Notes: generated by a model from the letters alone, not told the origin. 64,000 nucleotides of DNA from Linnemannia elongata (GCA_036320915.1 JAXBDG010000015.1:1116001-1180000); one strand, 5' to 3'; shown: positions 21,556 through 34,457, numbered from the stretch's first letter. Numbers and translations are program-made.

Positions 21556-24500
21556 ATGTCAGAAAAGCGTAAAGGTAAGAAATCATCCATAATTACATAC
21601 TCAGATTAGTATGCTGTATACACTGTATAATAAGCACTTTTTCAGACCCGACCATTGGGAGAGGGCGTCGATTCGGTACTGATCAAAAAGTCAGTCGCCT
21701 AAATAATCTCCGGAGTGCCGTGACCTAGTCCCCTTTCTTAATTGCACGCGTCCAATCCATAATCAACCACTATTTGACCGACACCTCTTCCTTCTCCTTG
21801 CTTCCTGTCTACTACCATTACAGAGGTGCGCTATATCGCCCAAAAGTTTGCAAATGCCATTCTGGCAGACACATCGTCCTATATCATCTCCCCAGACGGT
21901 CTGCAGGCCCTCAATGCTTTCCTCGACGAACTCCTCTTCATCCTTGTCGATACCGCAAAGGGCCTCGAAACCACCAGGATCAAATCCGCCGTCTACCAAA
22001 TATTCCCCACGGCCCTGGGAAAAAACGCCATCGTCGAAGCAGAGCTGGAAGCAAAGCACTACATCGACATGGGAGGCAAGGACACCAATAACCATCTCGG
22101 AAACTCAGGCCAGTCAGCAACATCTTCCTTATTCAATGCAGACTCAGATGAGACTCGAGTGGAACAGGTCTTCGAACAATTTCGCACAAAATGCCAATAC
22201 TACAGCAAACTGGGCGAACGTCTGGGATCACCGGCAGGGAATCCCAACAATGCGATTATCGTGCCAACCTTGATCGCCATCTATGTCGCTGCTGTGCTGG
22301 AGCATATTGCAGAATATGTGCTGCAAATCGCCTCGACAATTGCCGATCGTCAGGATCACGCCGACATGGTGACCGTTCGCGAGATTTACGTTGCTTTGTT
22401 GGAGGACCGTCAGATCGAGCACACCTTCGAGATCATGATTCTCAAGACCCAACTTCAAAAGCGATTCCGCCATTCACTCATCATGCCAGGAACAGGTCCA
22501 CGGCGTACGTATTAGCACTACTTGTTTTGTCCATGCATTTCTGAAGTACCTGTCTCCTGGGTGTGTGAAACTCACTATAATATGGGTTACGGACTGAGCC
22601 CATGGATATAAGACGAGGAGCTAACCATTGCGCTGTTCTATTTTTTCTTTCAATAGCGGAAGAGCTGCAACCTGCAACTGTCAAGCGTTCAGGAAGTTGG
22701 GGCAAGCAGCTGCGATTGGGTAATGCCGACAAACCCAAGCTAGATGTTCAGCTGCCCACCGACTTCGAAGAAGAAGATACCCCAATTGATCCAAATCGGC
22801 CCCAGTTCGGTGACTGGGATGAACCACCAGTACGTTTCACTAATGTATATGAGATGCGGCTGCCTTCCAATAGCGAGCGTGCTCTTGTTATTAACGGCAG
22901 TACCCCTTTGCTTAACCGAAATAGGATGAAGAAAACAAGGCAAAGAAGAAGAGCGATTTCGAGATGCTGTTCAGTTCTGGAGAGACCATGAAGGTCTCAT
23001 TGACGCCCAATCGTCTTCGTACTATCGAGGTGCATCGTAAGGCTGGAGGAGCTGGTGGTGCTATGGCTACACGTTCAAACTCACGTGCAGCCTCTGTGAT
23101 GGGTGGCAAGGAGGGCAAGTCTCACGGCCGTCGTCCCAGTCATGGAGCTACTGCAGCTGCAGCAGCCGCCGCTGCCAATGCCAATGGCCCTCCAGCTATT
23201 GGAGCTCGCAAGAGCAGCCAGGCAGCAGCGGCAGTTGATACCCATGCTCAACCTCCTGTCCCAGCAACACCCAGCGTACCCGCCATCCCAGCCAACTTTG
23301 GAGTGTCTCAGCCTATTTTGAAAAAACAAGGCCAGCAAGGCGCTACTCCGGATGCACCACCACTCTCGCCCATGCAAAACATGCAACTTCGTCAACAGCA
23401 ACAGCAACAACAACAACCAACCAAAGGTCAACAGGCCTCCGATTACCATGGTCTTGGTATTGCCAACCAGTCATCCGGCACCCAGATGGAGAACGGACGC
23501 GCCTCCACGTCGACCTTTGAATCTCAGCTCACTCTGTCGACAGCTGGTACTTCCAGCATGGCTCCCCTCTCACCAGTCACCTCCAGGAGTCCCGTTTCGC
23601 CTACTGGAAGTATAAAGACACCCGCTCAGGCTACCAACGACCTGGTCAACCTTCTCGGCGGTAATTCGCCTCAGTCCACGTACTCGGAGCACAGCGAGCT
23701 CCCTATGTCTCCTCCATTCGAGGCCAGTCAAACCAAGAAGGAAAACCCGATCAAGAGCTTTATGGGTCGTTTGGGTCGCAACTCACTCCAGAGGACATCC
23801 ATGGACAGCAATATCAGCAACCCGGCTCCTTCACCAACATCCATCCGCAGCTTCAATGGAGGCGCACATGGATCCGGATCAACCTCCGGGTCCACCCACG
23901 GAAGTGTCAGCAGTGGCCACTCTGGACAAACCTCCATCACTACGGCGCCTTATCAGGGTTCAGGACAGAACTTGTATGACCAACCCCCATTGTCGCCCAG
24001 CAGACCTTCCCCCATCGACCAACGCCAAAACATGGGCTTCCCTATGCCACCCGATAGCTCGACCGCCAACAAGAAGCCCTCCTCTGGTGCTTACAACAAG
24101 CCTCCTCCAAGCATCCCCACACCTCTCAACGTGGCTGCTGCTCATCCCAACAACTTTGCCGCATCTCCTACAACAATGCACCATCAGCAGCAGCAAAAAC
24201 CCATGAGCCCCGATTTGGGTGCCTTCCCCATCCCCTCGCGTAATGCCTCGTTGAACCACGACTTGACTTCACCCACCAAGACGACATTCACGAACAGCTA
24301 TGATACGCGCACCGGACTTGAGGCTGGTCTTCCCCGTCCGCTTTCGCCTCGTCCCCTTTCTCCCCGACCTGCTTCTCCTCGACCAAGCTCACCATTACAA
24401 TCGCCCCAAACTCACCACCCTCACCCGCTTCGTAACAACTCCTTGGAGAACATTGGCCAGGCAGCTGGCCCCGGTGGTATCCTAGCACCTTCACCTTTGT

Positions 24501-26803
24501 CGAACTCGATCTCTGGTAGCAACGTCAGTCCATCGACCAGCAGCACCAGTCTGATCATGTATGGAAAGGTCAGCAACATCCAGGATCAGTTGACCAAGAT
24601 TGCACAACCACCCGCCCACGGATTCAAGCTCCAGGAGCACCTTCAGAAAAATCCCAACAGGATCTCGCTCGAGGGAACCATCCGTGCCAACCCCTTCTAC
24701 CAGCAGGACCGTTCATCGGTTCGCTCCAGTCTTGCAGATTTGTCGTCGACTACAGGATCTAGCCCCAACTCTGCCGAAATCTCGGCTCAAGTCAACAGCC
24801 ACAAATCTGGCTCTGCTCCTGGCACGCCCACTGGTCTGCCTACGAGCGCATTCTTCAAGGTCGCAGCCACTCCTGCATCAGCAGCTTCAGCCGCAGTTGG
24901 ATCTAACAGTGATTCGGACAGCACTGACATGAGGGATGAGGATGAGAAGCGTGGAATGTCTAACAGGGACGGTATGGTTTCGCCTGCCACCTCTCCTGAA
25001 ATGGGTACTCTTAAGAATCGCCTCCCTTCGGCTACCACCAGGACTTTGGTTGCCTCCTCTGCATCCGCCGCTGCCCTCTTTGCCGCCAAGCAGCAGCACC
25101 AGCACCAGCAACATCAGATGGCTACACCCCCTGCCTCCGAGAGCAACCAGCAGTTCAATTCGACTGAGACTGCCGACCAGGACGAGGACGCTTCTCTGTC
25201 TTCGCCCACCAAGAGCAGGGCAAGTGTTGGATCCCAGAACGCTACGACCAACAGGCAGTTCCATGTCTACGCTGACAAGATGGCCTCTGGTGAGGAGTCT
25301 CTTAGCCCCGAGGAGGAAGAAGAAGAGGAAGAGGAAGATGAGGAGGAGGAAGAGGATATTCCATATGTCGCAGTCGTCCCTCGCTCTGTGTCTGGTGGAG
25401 CCAACCGTCACTCGATCTTTGTCGACGAGGCCGCCCAAGCTATGGATGCCCTTTCCAGAGCTCGTCATCGCCAGAGCATGCGTCTTGAGGGTGAAGAGGT
25501 CGACGATGAAGACGACGAGGAGGATGACGATGAAGACTATCCTCACGGCATTGCCCCACCAGAGAAGTGGCACTACTCTGATCTGGAGGATGAAGATGAA
25601 GAAGAGGAGGACGAGAACGATGACGATTCCGTGACCGGAGAACGCCGGAGACGCCACGAGTCATTCATGTCGGCCAAGAGCACACTCATGGCCAACGGCT
25701 CCTCTGTCAGCCTGGTTTCAGCCTATGCCGGTCTGGACGACGATGAGGACGACAGCAGCATTGAAGGCGGCAACAGCCGCCGCCGCCTTCACAAAGATAC
25801 CCAGGAGGAGGTCGAGGGAGACCAAATCCGCGAACGAGAGAATCAGTCCCTGGAGGTCCAGTCCTCGTCCGAGAAGCAGCAGCAGCAGGAGATGTCCTCG
25901 CCTCACCAAGATCTGTCACCCAGCGATTTCATCAAGGGCGACGAATACACTGCAGACCGTTTGATACCCGTCGGTGGATTGGACGACGATGAGGACCGGA
26001 ATGGCGAGGACGAGGATGAGAGTGAGGACTCGGATGATCTGGAGGATAACGATGACGAGGAAGGTCAGGACCGTCGCATCTACCTCCAGCAGCTCCGTCA
26101 CCAGGCCCGGGAGGCCCGTCGTCTGGAACGATTGGCTAACGGTGGAGTCGACTCCAGGAACAAGAAAAAGAACAGTGCCAACAACAGTAATGATACAACA
26201 ACTACCAACAACGCAGGCGGTCGCCATATCAAGAAGGTCCCAAGTCTTGATTCGACTGGTGGCAGCAGCAGTGGCCTCAAGAAGAAAACCCTTCGGAAAG
26301 GTCATTCCAAGGAGAACCTCCGGGATCAGGATCGGCCCCAGACCCCCACGACACCTGTCCCCACCACGCAGATCATCCCTCTTACACCAACCGATCTTGT
26401 CCTCATCCGCCAGAAGCTTTTCGCCGCTGGCAACTTTGAGGCATCGATGCGGATGCTGGACACGATCTTCCATGCGGCTATGGCCAAGATGGTCGAGGGT
26501 CGCGAGCGTGGTATCCAGACCGAACCAATGGCTGTTTCTGAGGTCCAGGTACAAGTACAGGAGAAGGCAGATGTTGCCACCATTACCGGTGTCGTCGCCG
26601 TCGATGAGGCCAAGAAGGAGGAGACCCCTATTGTCAAGGGTGTCTCTGTCTCCACATCGACCTCTACTGAGACTGATGATCTGCAGCAAGGCGACAAGAA
26701 GAAGACATGGGTCGATTCCGCTATTGAGACCCCAGCCGTGGCACCTGTTGAGGACGACGACGATGAGGACCGGGTTGTCGAATGGCTCCTTGCAAGCTGG
26801 TAG
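21556..26803 (+). CDS. Tandem histone-fold-like protein with long disordered tail
   Basis: Five exons: 21556-21574, 21646-21675, 21824-22504, 22657-22829 and 22925-26803, giving 1593 aa. Residues about 22-97 and 160-216 are helical. They resemble the paired histone-fold domain at the N-terminus of the Ras exchange factor Sos: a RIKSAVYQIFP-type segment, then IAIYVAAVLEHIAEYVL, then TVREIYVALLED. No exchange-factor domain follows. A conserved-looking patch (FGDWDEPP; ETMKVSLTPNRLRTIEVH) spans exons 4-5. After it come about 1200 residues of low complexity: Ala and Gln runs, repeated SPRP units, long Glu/Asp runs. Near the C-terminus lie a short helix (LIRQKLFAAGNFEASMRML) and the ending VVEWLLASW. 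The role is unknown. The fold suggests protein or lipid binding rather than chromatin, but that is inference. The second exon boundary (GATTCG|gtactg) was chosen because it alone keeps the frame. Confidence 0.75.
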
Positions 26804-27232
26804 AATAATGAACAAAAACAGAAAAAAAACCGAATCTCATATTTATTTATTTATCCATAATTATCCCGTGTAGCAACAAACACCCCCTCCCTTTTCCATC
26901 CATTTCTCATAAAAAAGCAATAACTCACATGCCTAGTACCCAAGGTTGCGTTGATGGAGATCATGCCTATGTTTGTATTACTTGGTCCACCTTGAGTACC
27001 ATCCGGCTCCTGGGTTCAAATTCCGAAACTTAGCCCGTATCACTTTTCCACCTACTTCTGTAATGAACCTCATTGTCAAGCAATTTCAATACAGCGACAG
27101 GAGCGATGGTGAACCTCTTAACCTTTAGAATCAAAATCTGCTCTTTCTGTCTCCGTTCGAAAACAAAACAAAATATCCTTACCCTGAAAATAGCAACGCC
27201 CACAAGGAGTGTAGAAAAGAGTAGCTGTTTAT
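26804..27232. other. Convergent intergenic region
   Basis: Shared 3' region between the histone-fold gene (+) and KIN17 (-). It is A/T-rich after the stop at 26803 and no gene is seen. Confidence 0.6.
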
Positions 27233-28930
27233 TTAATCACGACCACGATCTCTGTAGCTGCTATCGCGATCCCGTTCCCGGTCCCTGTGATCCCTATCAG
27301 AACGAGAGTCTCGACTTGATGATCCATACTCGCGACCACGATCACGATCATCTCTGCTGTCACGACTAGATCTGTAACTCTCTCTATCACGGTCGTCTCG
27401 ACTGGATCTGTAGTCCCGGTCCCGGTCGTCTCTGCTATCTCGACTTGACCGGTAGTCCCGATCCCTGTCATCACGGTCATCTCGACTTGAGCGATAATCC
27501 CGATCACGCTCCCGATCATGCTCTCGTTCCCGATCTCGAGTATCTCTGATGTCTCGACTGTCACGGCTTGACCTGTGGTCTCGGTCACGGTCATCTCGGC
27601 TCGAATCTCTAGATCGCTCCTTCTCCGGCTCTGGTTGTTGCGTAGCTGAGCGCCCACTACTGCTGTTGTTCAATTCTTCCAGTCGCTTCTTCTTGGCCAT
27701 TTCCCGCTCCATGATCTCTTCGACTGGCGACCGCTTCTTGGTGGGTGCTGATGATGTGACTGCACTCGCCGCAGCTCCATTTCCAGAAACGGTGGTGGCA
27801 CTAGGTGTAGAAGCGCTCTTGGACGAAAAGGGGTTCGTCTTCTTGGCTGCAAGCGCGTTCAAACTTTTGGGTTTCAGCAACCCACCGCCGCCCAACTTGA
27901 TACCTCCACCACCGAGACCACCTGTCAGACCAACCGGCTTAATGGAGATATCCAGCTTAATCTTCTCCTCTTCATTCTCCCTGACCAACTCTGTCGTGAC
28001 ACCATCAGCCTCGTCCTGTTGCTGCTTGAGTGCCAAAGCCTTATCGATCTGCTGCTGAATCAATCTTTGCTCCCGCTGCTCGTCATCGAGCTCCATGCGT
28101 TCCTTCTTTGCAATAGCTTCCTGTCTCGCCAGAGTCTTGGGGGAGTTGTCGATCCACTGCATGAACCAGCCCTTAGGGGTCTCATCTACAATCGCCAGTC
28201 CTTCTTTTCCAAGGTGCATTGTGAACTCGGAGAGAGTCGCCCATTTGGTGGCGTTCATGTGGAGATGTGTCCTGTCTGCAATGAATTCTTGGTATACGAG
28301 GTTTGCATTGACTCGACGAGTTCCATATCTATGAGTGGCAAGGTTTTTTAGTTAGAGACGATGTTTTTGATTTGTCATCCAAGTAGTTGTTTTGCGAGAC
28401 AAGGTAATAAGAGGGTTTGGCGAACAAGGATTTGCAAAGGTACCTGGTTGAGAGCAGCTTCATGAAATCCTTCAGAAACTCTGCAGAGTAGTCATTGACG
28501 TATTTCTCGGGGGACTCGGCCACCAACAGGATCTTGCGCTGATGCGACTCTGAAGCACAGTGACACTAATTTTCAAGATAACAATAACAGAAAAGGCAGG
28601 ATGTGAGCACGAAGGAAAACCTACAACAGAAGTTACTAGGCATGGTATTTTACGGTGTGCAGCCGTTGTTCTTCTGTGGGCGTTAAACATACCTTGAATC
28701 CGTTCTCGTCTCGGCACTGCTTCTCGCAGATCTGGCAGTACCATCTCAGTTTCTGAAGTCCCTTTGCTTTAATGCGGTTGCCAATCTATTTATGTTTGAA
28801 TGAAACGTTGAAAAGAGAATGTGAGTTTTTATATTTTGTGCTTATGGCATTGTGTGACATGCAAGGAGGTGGGAGTCAATGAAAGCAGTGAGCTTACAGC
28901 TTTGGCGGTCAAGAAGCCATCTTTTGCCAT
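27233..28930 (-). CDS. KIN17: KIN17 DNA/RNA-binding zinc-finger protein
   Basis: Exons on the minus strand: 28930-28898, 28785-28693, 28565-28444 and 28328-27233, giving 447 aa. Exon 1 reads MAKDGFLTAKA. The zinc finger (WYCQICEKQCRDENGFK, then CHCASESHQRK) is split by the second intron. The conserved winged-helix region follows (YVNDYSAEFLKDFMKLL, RYGTRRVNANLVYQEF, HLHMNATKWATLSEF, ETPKGWFMQWIDN). KIN17 proteins act in DNA damage response and associate with the spliceosome. The usual C-terminal KOW/SH3-like region of animal KIN17 is not seen. In its place the last 120 or so residues are Arg/Asp/Ser repeats (RDYRSSRDDRD). The start lies about 200 bp downstream of the CWC15 stop, on the same strand. 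Confidence 0.9.
27236..27610 (-). repeat. Arg/Asp/Ser coding repeats of KIN17
   Basis: Degenerate repeats of about 14 codons (core RDYRSSRD, RDDRD) form the C-terminal tail, similar in character to RD/RS domains of splicing factors. Confidence 0.75.
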
Positions 28931-29127
28931 GGTTGGGTGTGGTTGTAAGAGAGAGGTGTGTTCAACAAGAAAAGTACTTCTCCCTCGAACCTTTAAAAGT
29001 GTTCTTGGTGGCTTAGCCTTTTCTGGCCTCAGAAGCCTAATGCCGCATGCTGTACAAATCAAAGATGGCCTTTGTTCAAGAGTCCGGCGAAAGTGCAACA
29101 ACTTCAAGGTTGCTGTTTTATTAGGTG

Positions 29128-30242
29128 TTACTGTACATATTTGTTCATGAACTTGCGGTGAAAGTCCGAGCGAAGAGTATCGTTGATGAACCGCTTCTTG
29201 GGCTTATCATCCATGCCACGGGCTTGGTTCTTGAAGATAACATCCTCGTCCCATCGCCTCTTGACCGAAAAGTCTTTGGGTCCTGATGATGCTGCAGATG
29301 CCTCAGGCATGTCCAACAAGGGGTTTCCTGCAGCAACCTGAGCCTCCCGTGCCTTTTCCTCTTCCTCGCGTTGGATCCTCTCTTGGCGCTCCTTCTCCTC
29401 TGCACGTTCCCGCTTGATCTTCTCCAACTCTCGCAACAGCTCTGCAGTGTCATCTTCTTCATCGCTATTTTGGCGCAAATTAAAACATGAGAGAGATGTC
29501 AGGTTAACGTTGGCGAAATAGTGCATATCCATCCTATATCCATGTCAACAAAACAAAACGAGGCCAAGAGCTCGAAAAGTCACGCACCTGTCACTGTCAT
29601 CACTGTCGCTGTCGTCACTATCCTTGCTTGCATCGCTGTCATCGCTATCATCCTTGTCTAACCGCTCGGCCTCCTGCAACAGCCTCTTTTTCCTCTCAAG
29701 AGGAGTCTCTGTAGAAGTCTCTGCTGCTGCTTCCTCCTCTTGATCGTCATCATTGTCGTCCTTGAAGGAATTGGAAAGTCCGGCACCCAACTTTGACACC
29801 TTGTTGACTTTTTCGTAATGATCCTGCTCCGCCTTCTTCAACTGAGCCTTCAAATCCACACGGTTGAGTTCATCCTGAGTTGTCTGGCCCGTCTGTCTAT
29901 TAGAGTTGAACTCAAAAAAAGAGGAAAAGTTAGAAGGGTCAATCCTGTTTGTTTATGGATACGAATCGAACATTTAGCGACACAAGACTATTTTCGAGGT
30001 TGTCATGAAGCGTATACCTGAACTTGAGCTTTGTGTGGGAGGCGAGATCGCGGGAGCTGTAGATGCGAGTGGGAGCTTGGCTTCCCTTTCCACGAGCTGG
30101 ATCAAATGTGGGCCTAAGTTGTTGTTAATTAAGTTAGGAATGGCCAAGTTAGAGTCTAGTGTACGTCGTGTTGGTTTTTGACTGATTGAAAAGGAGCGAC
30201 GAGGATAGGAGGTTGTGGTACACACCTGGCAGCGGTAGTCAT
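29128..30242 (-). CDS. CWC15: Pre-mRNA splicing factor CWC15
   Basis: Exons on the minus strand: 30242-30226, 30113-30018, 29896-29588 and 29464-29128, giving 252 aa; all three introns are phase 2. The N-terminus [16 protein letters not shown], the [15 protein letters not shown] block, an acidic Asp/Ser stretch, and the coiled-coil [20 protein letters not shown] all match the family. So do the C-terminal block [19 protein letters not shown] and the ending [16 protein letters not shown]15 is a core component of the Prp19-associated (NTC) complex in the active spliceosome, acting in the nucleus. Its length is close to animal homologues. It is head to tail with KIN17 and divergent from the kelch gene at 31787. 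Confidence 0.95.
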
Positions 30243-31786
30243 TGTGCGATGGTCGGTTGTGTGGAGAGGTTGTTGAGACGTCTAGAAACATGCAAACTGT
30301 CCATGTCTTTAGGCTCAGAGACTTGAGCGAGACACTTCCGTCTTGGTATTCTGATAAATCGCAAGCGATGCACAGTTCAGGTACAACTTAGAGTTTTTTT
30401 TGTCGCCACCAACCTAGGAACCTGGGTCCTCAAGGACTGATAGTCTCACTTCGCGACAGACCGTTGGGAATGGGGATCAAACGACCAGGTTCTTATGCTG
30501 ATAGTGGCGAGGAAAAGAAAACCGCGCTGTCCCAGATGATATTAAAAGCTCCTTGCTTCTCTTTTGTCCTGGTTGTTGCATGGCCTTTCTCTTCTGGTCT
30601 GGACCTTCTTTCTATTTCTACTATCTGGGCTGGCTGACTCTGAATCGAACCATCCATTGAATGACCAAGAAAAAAGAATAAATGGAAAAGAGCGAAAAGG
30701 ACAATGACAAAGAATATACGCAGAGAGAAAGATGGAAGACGATGGAAGTGAACCAAGTGATCTATTTGGGTGTGTCTGTCGTGTTTTAGTGTAGGCTGAC
30801 TACCTTTCCGCGGAGGCGTCTGAAGGTGAGTGTTCAAGAAAGTGTAAATTACACAACCATCCAAGAAAAGGAGAGAAAAAGGGGCAGAGGAAAATAGAAC
30901 GGACGTTTGCGATGGATGCTTGGGTATGAAAAATTCAGAGGTCTACAAACCACTGACCATTGACTGAAAGTGACAGCAGCTTGCTTTTTTTGTGATTGTG
31001 TCTGCTTTGTGCTTTGTCCTCAAAGCGCAACAAAGTCAGCAACAAGAACAGACAACGTGAGAGCCACCGTCCCACAGTCGAAAAACGAACAAACAATTGA
31101 AAGGGAGAGAGGGAAGGGAGAGAGAGGGCCGAGCCTTATTCTTGTATTTCCACAGCTTTGGCTGACTTTACTAAATCGACCATTGGCCAGCATACTATCT
31201 TTGCTCTTATCCTCTTTCCCCTTTGTTTTACCTTCTTTCTTCTTTCCTTGCCGTCCTCTCTGGCCCTCTGCCCTTCCACCTTGCTCTTCCTTCCTTGACG
31301 TTCCTTTCTTCCCCTGTTTTGTCATATTCGCCCCTTGGCCCTCTCCCACTAGATCATCATCTCTTTTCTCTCTCTTCTCTCTCTCATTCCAGGCTGTACC
31401 CCTCATCGCCTCACTCACTTTCCGCTATATATACTTTACCTACTACCCCGCCCACACTTACCCAAACTCCTCTTTTCCTCGACGTCTCTCTCCACTGTCA
31501 CCCACTTCGCCTCATCACACCCTCCAAAACAACTACAATTCAAGTACACGCTTCGTCTTATTCTTTTCTTTCTCTCTCCCCCTTCTGTCTCTTCGCTCAT
31601 CGCACTCTCTCCCATCTCACCACAGTTTCCTTTTTCCATAACCATTCAAATTCGACTTAGTCCCTTTTAACTTGTCACACTCCACACACACTTTCTTTCT
31701 GCTCCAACGACAAAGCCAAAAAGAAAGGAAAAAGAAACCTCCGCTCAAACAAACATTAAACAAGAGGGAGAAAGAGAAAGAGGGAA
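30243..31786. other. Divergent promoter region between CWC15 and kelch gene 1
   Basis: No gene seen. 31150-31700 is strongly pyrimidine-rich, giving open but low-complexity frames, and likely serves as promoter and leader of the kelch gene. Confidence 0.55.
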
Positions 31787-34457
31787 ATGATACCATCGCT
31801 CTGCAGCCACTGTAACGGCTGCCGGTTATGGACAATACATAGGACCATAGGCCCGCAGCGGAGCAAAAGGAAACAACAATATCAGCAACGACAACCACGG
31901 CTAGTCCCACGCCAACGTCTCCCTCTCGTCGCCGCTAGTCTAATCTTATCCCTCTCCCTCACCCCCCGCCCGATCCATGCCCAACAGCAACCACCGCCAC
32001 CAGAGCCTTACCTTTACAAACCACGCTTCTCTTCCGGCTCGGCCGTCGCCAACAATCGACTCTACATCGTCTCTGGCTACACTTCTGAGAATTTCCCCAC
32101 GGACGCCGTAGGCGACACCTTCTTTGTGCCCCTCGACCGCCCCTTCTCCAATGACTCTGTCCCCTGGACGGCCGTTAAACCCGCTTGGATCACAGCTAAA
32201 CCTTTTTCTATGAACGGAACCGATGCCACCGTCGTACGAACACTAGATCAATCTCACCTCCTCCTCCTGGGCGCAAGCGGTCAAGGCGACCCCCTCCTCA
32301 TGTCCTACGACATCGGTGCCGACTCGTGGGTTCCCTTCCGTTCAGGTGACGAACCACCACGCTCTGCCGTCGGCGCGGCTCTCGATCTACAGACAGGCGC
32401 CATTGTCGTCCAGGGAGGCTTTATCAGGAACGTCAGTGCCTCTCTTTCGTCAGAAATCGACACTCTCATCTCAAATGGAGGGCTGGACCGGTGGGAATGG
32501 AACAAGGGTGCGCCAACGACGGCATTGAGACCCATCTTTCAGCCCATCGTCGCCTATCTACCGACACTAAAGGCTACCCTCATCATGGGTGGCACTAGGT
32601 TTGAAAACTTCAGCATCCCAGGTCTCCAACAATTCGACACTGGATACCTCGTCACCACTTCCACCGTCAACGGCAAACCGATAGTGAGCAACGCCGTCGT
32701 CAATCTCACAGCATCCGACATGGCGGTACCCATAGGTCGATTGTCCCCCTGCTATACTGTTCTGGAAAACGGCAACCTGTTTATGTACGGAGGAGCGACG
32801 TTCTCAGACAGTTTGAACGAGGCCTGGATTCTCAATGCTGGCGACCTGACATGGAAGATGGTTTCAATCGGCCAAAACCCTACAGCAGGGCGAGCAGGAG
32901 CTACCTGTCAACGGATATCACCAGACCAAATCATGGTCGTTGGAGGCAAGTTCACTTATCCTTACAGTGTAAAACTCTTGTTGAGAGGCCCATGCTTTAG
33001 TAGAAAACTGAGATAACAAAAACATAGGAGAGGAGCGAAGACTGATAATCACGCTCTCCTTTCCTTGGATCTCATCTTTTTGTCTTGTTTGTTTACTTGC
33101 ACTGGTCCAAGCAACAGCTTTTTTAACCCGAATTTGTTTATCCCCCTCCTTCACCCTTGCGCCACACTGTTTGTATCTTTATATAGGGTACAGTGCGGCG
33201 ATTAACAATCCCTCTCGATCATTTACTCAGCCCCAAATTGGCATCATCGACACCAAACAGTGGGTCTGGACAGCAACATATACACCACCACGCCCAGGAC
33301 TACCTCTCGGCGCCATAATCGGGATCATTGTTGGCAGTTGTCTATTATTGGGCATCGCCTTGTTCTTTGCAGGGCGCACAGTATGGAAGAGACGCAAGTC
33401 CAACATCGACAGGAAAATCAACCGGGATTCAATCTCATCACACCCGCTCATGGGCAGTGACTCGGCCCTCACGAACGCCAGCAATGACCGTTTCAACAGC
33501 ACCCGCAATCTGATCTCGCCTTCACCTTCCTCAGGCCCCATCTCCGGCAAAATGGGATCTGAATTCCATTCGGTATCTCTGTCATCGAACAAGGGCGAGA
33601 GGTCACTTCCCTTGATCATCGACCCCTATCCGGCCACGACCTCCTATACCTCCTCGTCGCTTTCAGTCTCAGGAATGGATTCGTCCGAGCGAGGATCGAC
33701 CCCGACCTGGAACAGTTACAGGAGTAAAGGCGCCAAATCCGAAGTGTCCCTGCCCGAGAGCGAACGGTTGCCGAAGACAATGGCCGATATGCAGTATGGA
33801 TACTACGTCAAGACGACACAACACAACAAGCAGTACGAGAAGCGACGGAACGACCTCAACCGACAACATCCCAACAACGGACTCAACCGGAAGATCACGT
33901 CGAACCAGCATGCGATCCTCAAGGACGGGTACCACGATGACATCGAGCTGGCGACGGCGGTTTTGAAGTTGAAGGACGTGGAAATGGGTGAGGAGTCGAT
34001 CATGACTCCTCTGCAGTCGCTTGAGACGGGGACGATCTTGGTGTCGAGTCATCTGGACGATCAGGGTAGTTTTCTTGTATCACCGACTGGACCTACATCG
34101 CCGATTGGACCTACACCACCGATGCCGATGAGGGGGATTCCACGGAATTTTAGTAGTGTCCCCTCCAAGGCCGAGTTGAACGATGATGACGATGAAGAGC
34201 TCTATCAGCCGGGTGTTGGAGGGTCGATCACGAAGCTCAATGCCATTAAGGCTGCCAAAGCTAAGGCCAAAGCTGCTGCTGAAGTATCTGGAGCAGGGGC
34301 AGTACCAGGAGCAGTTCAAGGCAAAGGACAGCAGAACCAGAACCAATTGCAGCAGCAGCAGCAAGCGGGAAGGCGCGCAATGTCACCATTGTCGGAGGAA
34401 CTTATCTCAGAGGAGAGTGAAGTGCTTGTGGACAACCGCCGAGTCAGACGGCCGTAA
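31787..34457 (+). CDS. Kelch-repeat single-span membrane protein 1
   Basis: Exons 31787-32945 and 33187-34457, 809 aa. The intron 32946-33186 begins GC, not GT (GGAG|gcaagt). It sits at the same codon and phase 1 as the intron of the neighbouring paralogue, and splicing restores VVGGYSAAINN. An Arg/Gln-rich N-terminus precedes a hydrophobic signal ending near PIHA. Kelch blades are marked by double-Gly or similar motifs: RLYIVSGYT, IVVQGGF, LIMGGTRF, LFMYGGAT, IMVVGGY. One membrane span (about 427-448, GAIIGIIVGSCLLLGIALFF) is followed by WKRRK and a cytoplasmic tail of about 360 residues with Ser/Pro, Ala/Lys and Gln runs. The kelch propeller is expected outside the cell and may bind sugars or proteins. 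The ligand is unknown. Confidence 0.85.

Noticed and set aside
24887..26815. Long minus-strand frames of up to 299 aa
   Set aside because: Shadows of the acidic and repeat-rich tail of the histone-fold protein gene.
30430..30520. tRNA-like stretch on the minus strand (TTTGATCCCC)
   Set aside because: The supposed T-stem and acceptor stem do not pair, and no tRNA clover-leaf can be drawn.
30970..31641. 223-aa plus-strand open frame before kelch gene 1
   Set aside because: Low-complexity Leu/Ser/Pro from a CT-rich leader; more likely promoter and 5' untranslated region.
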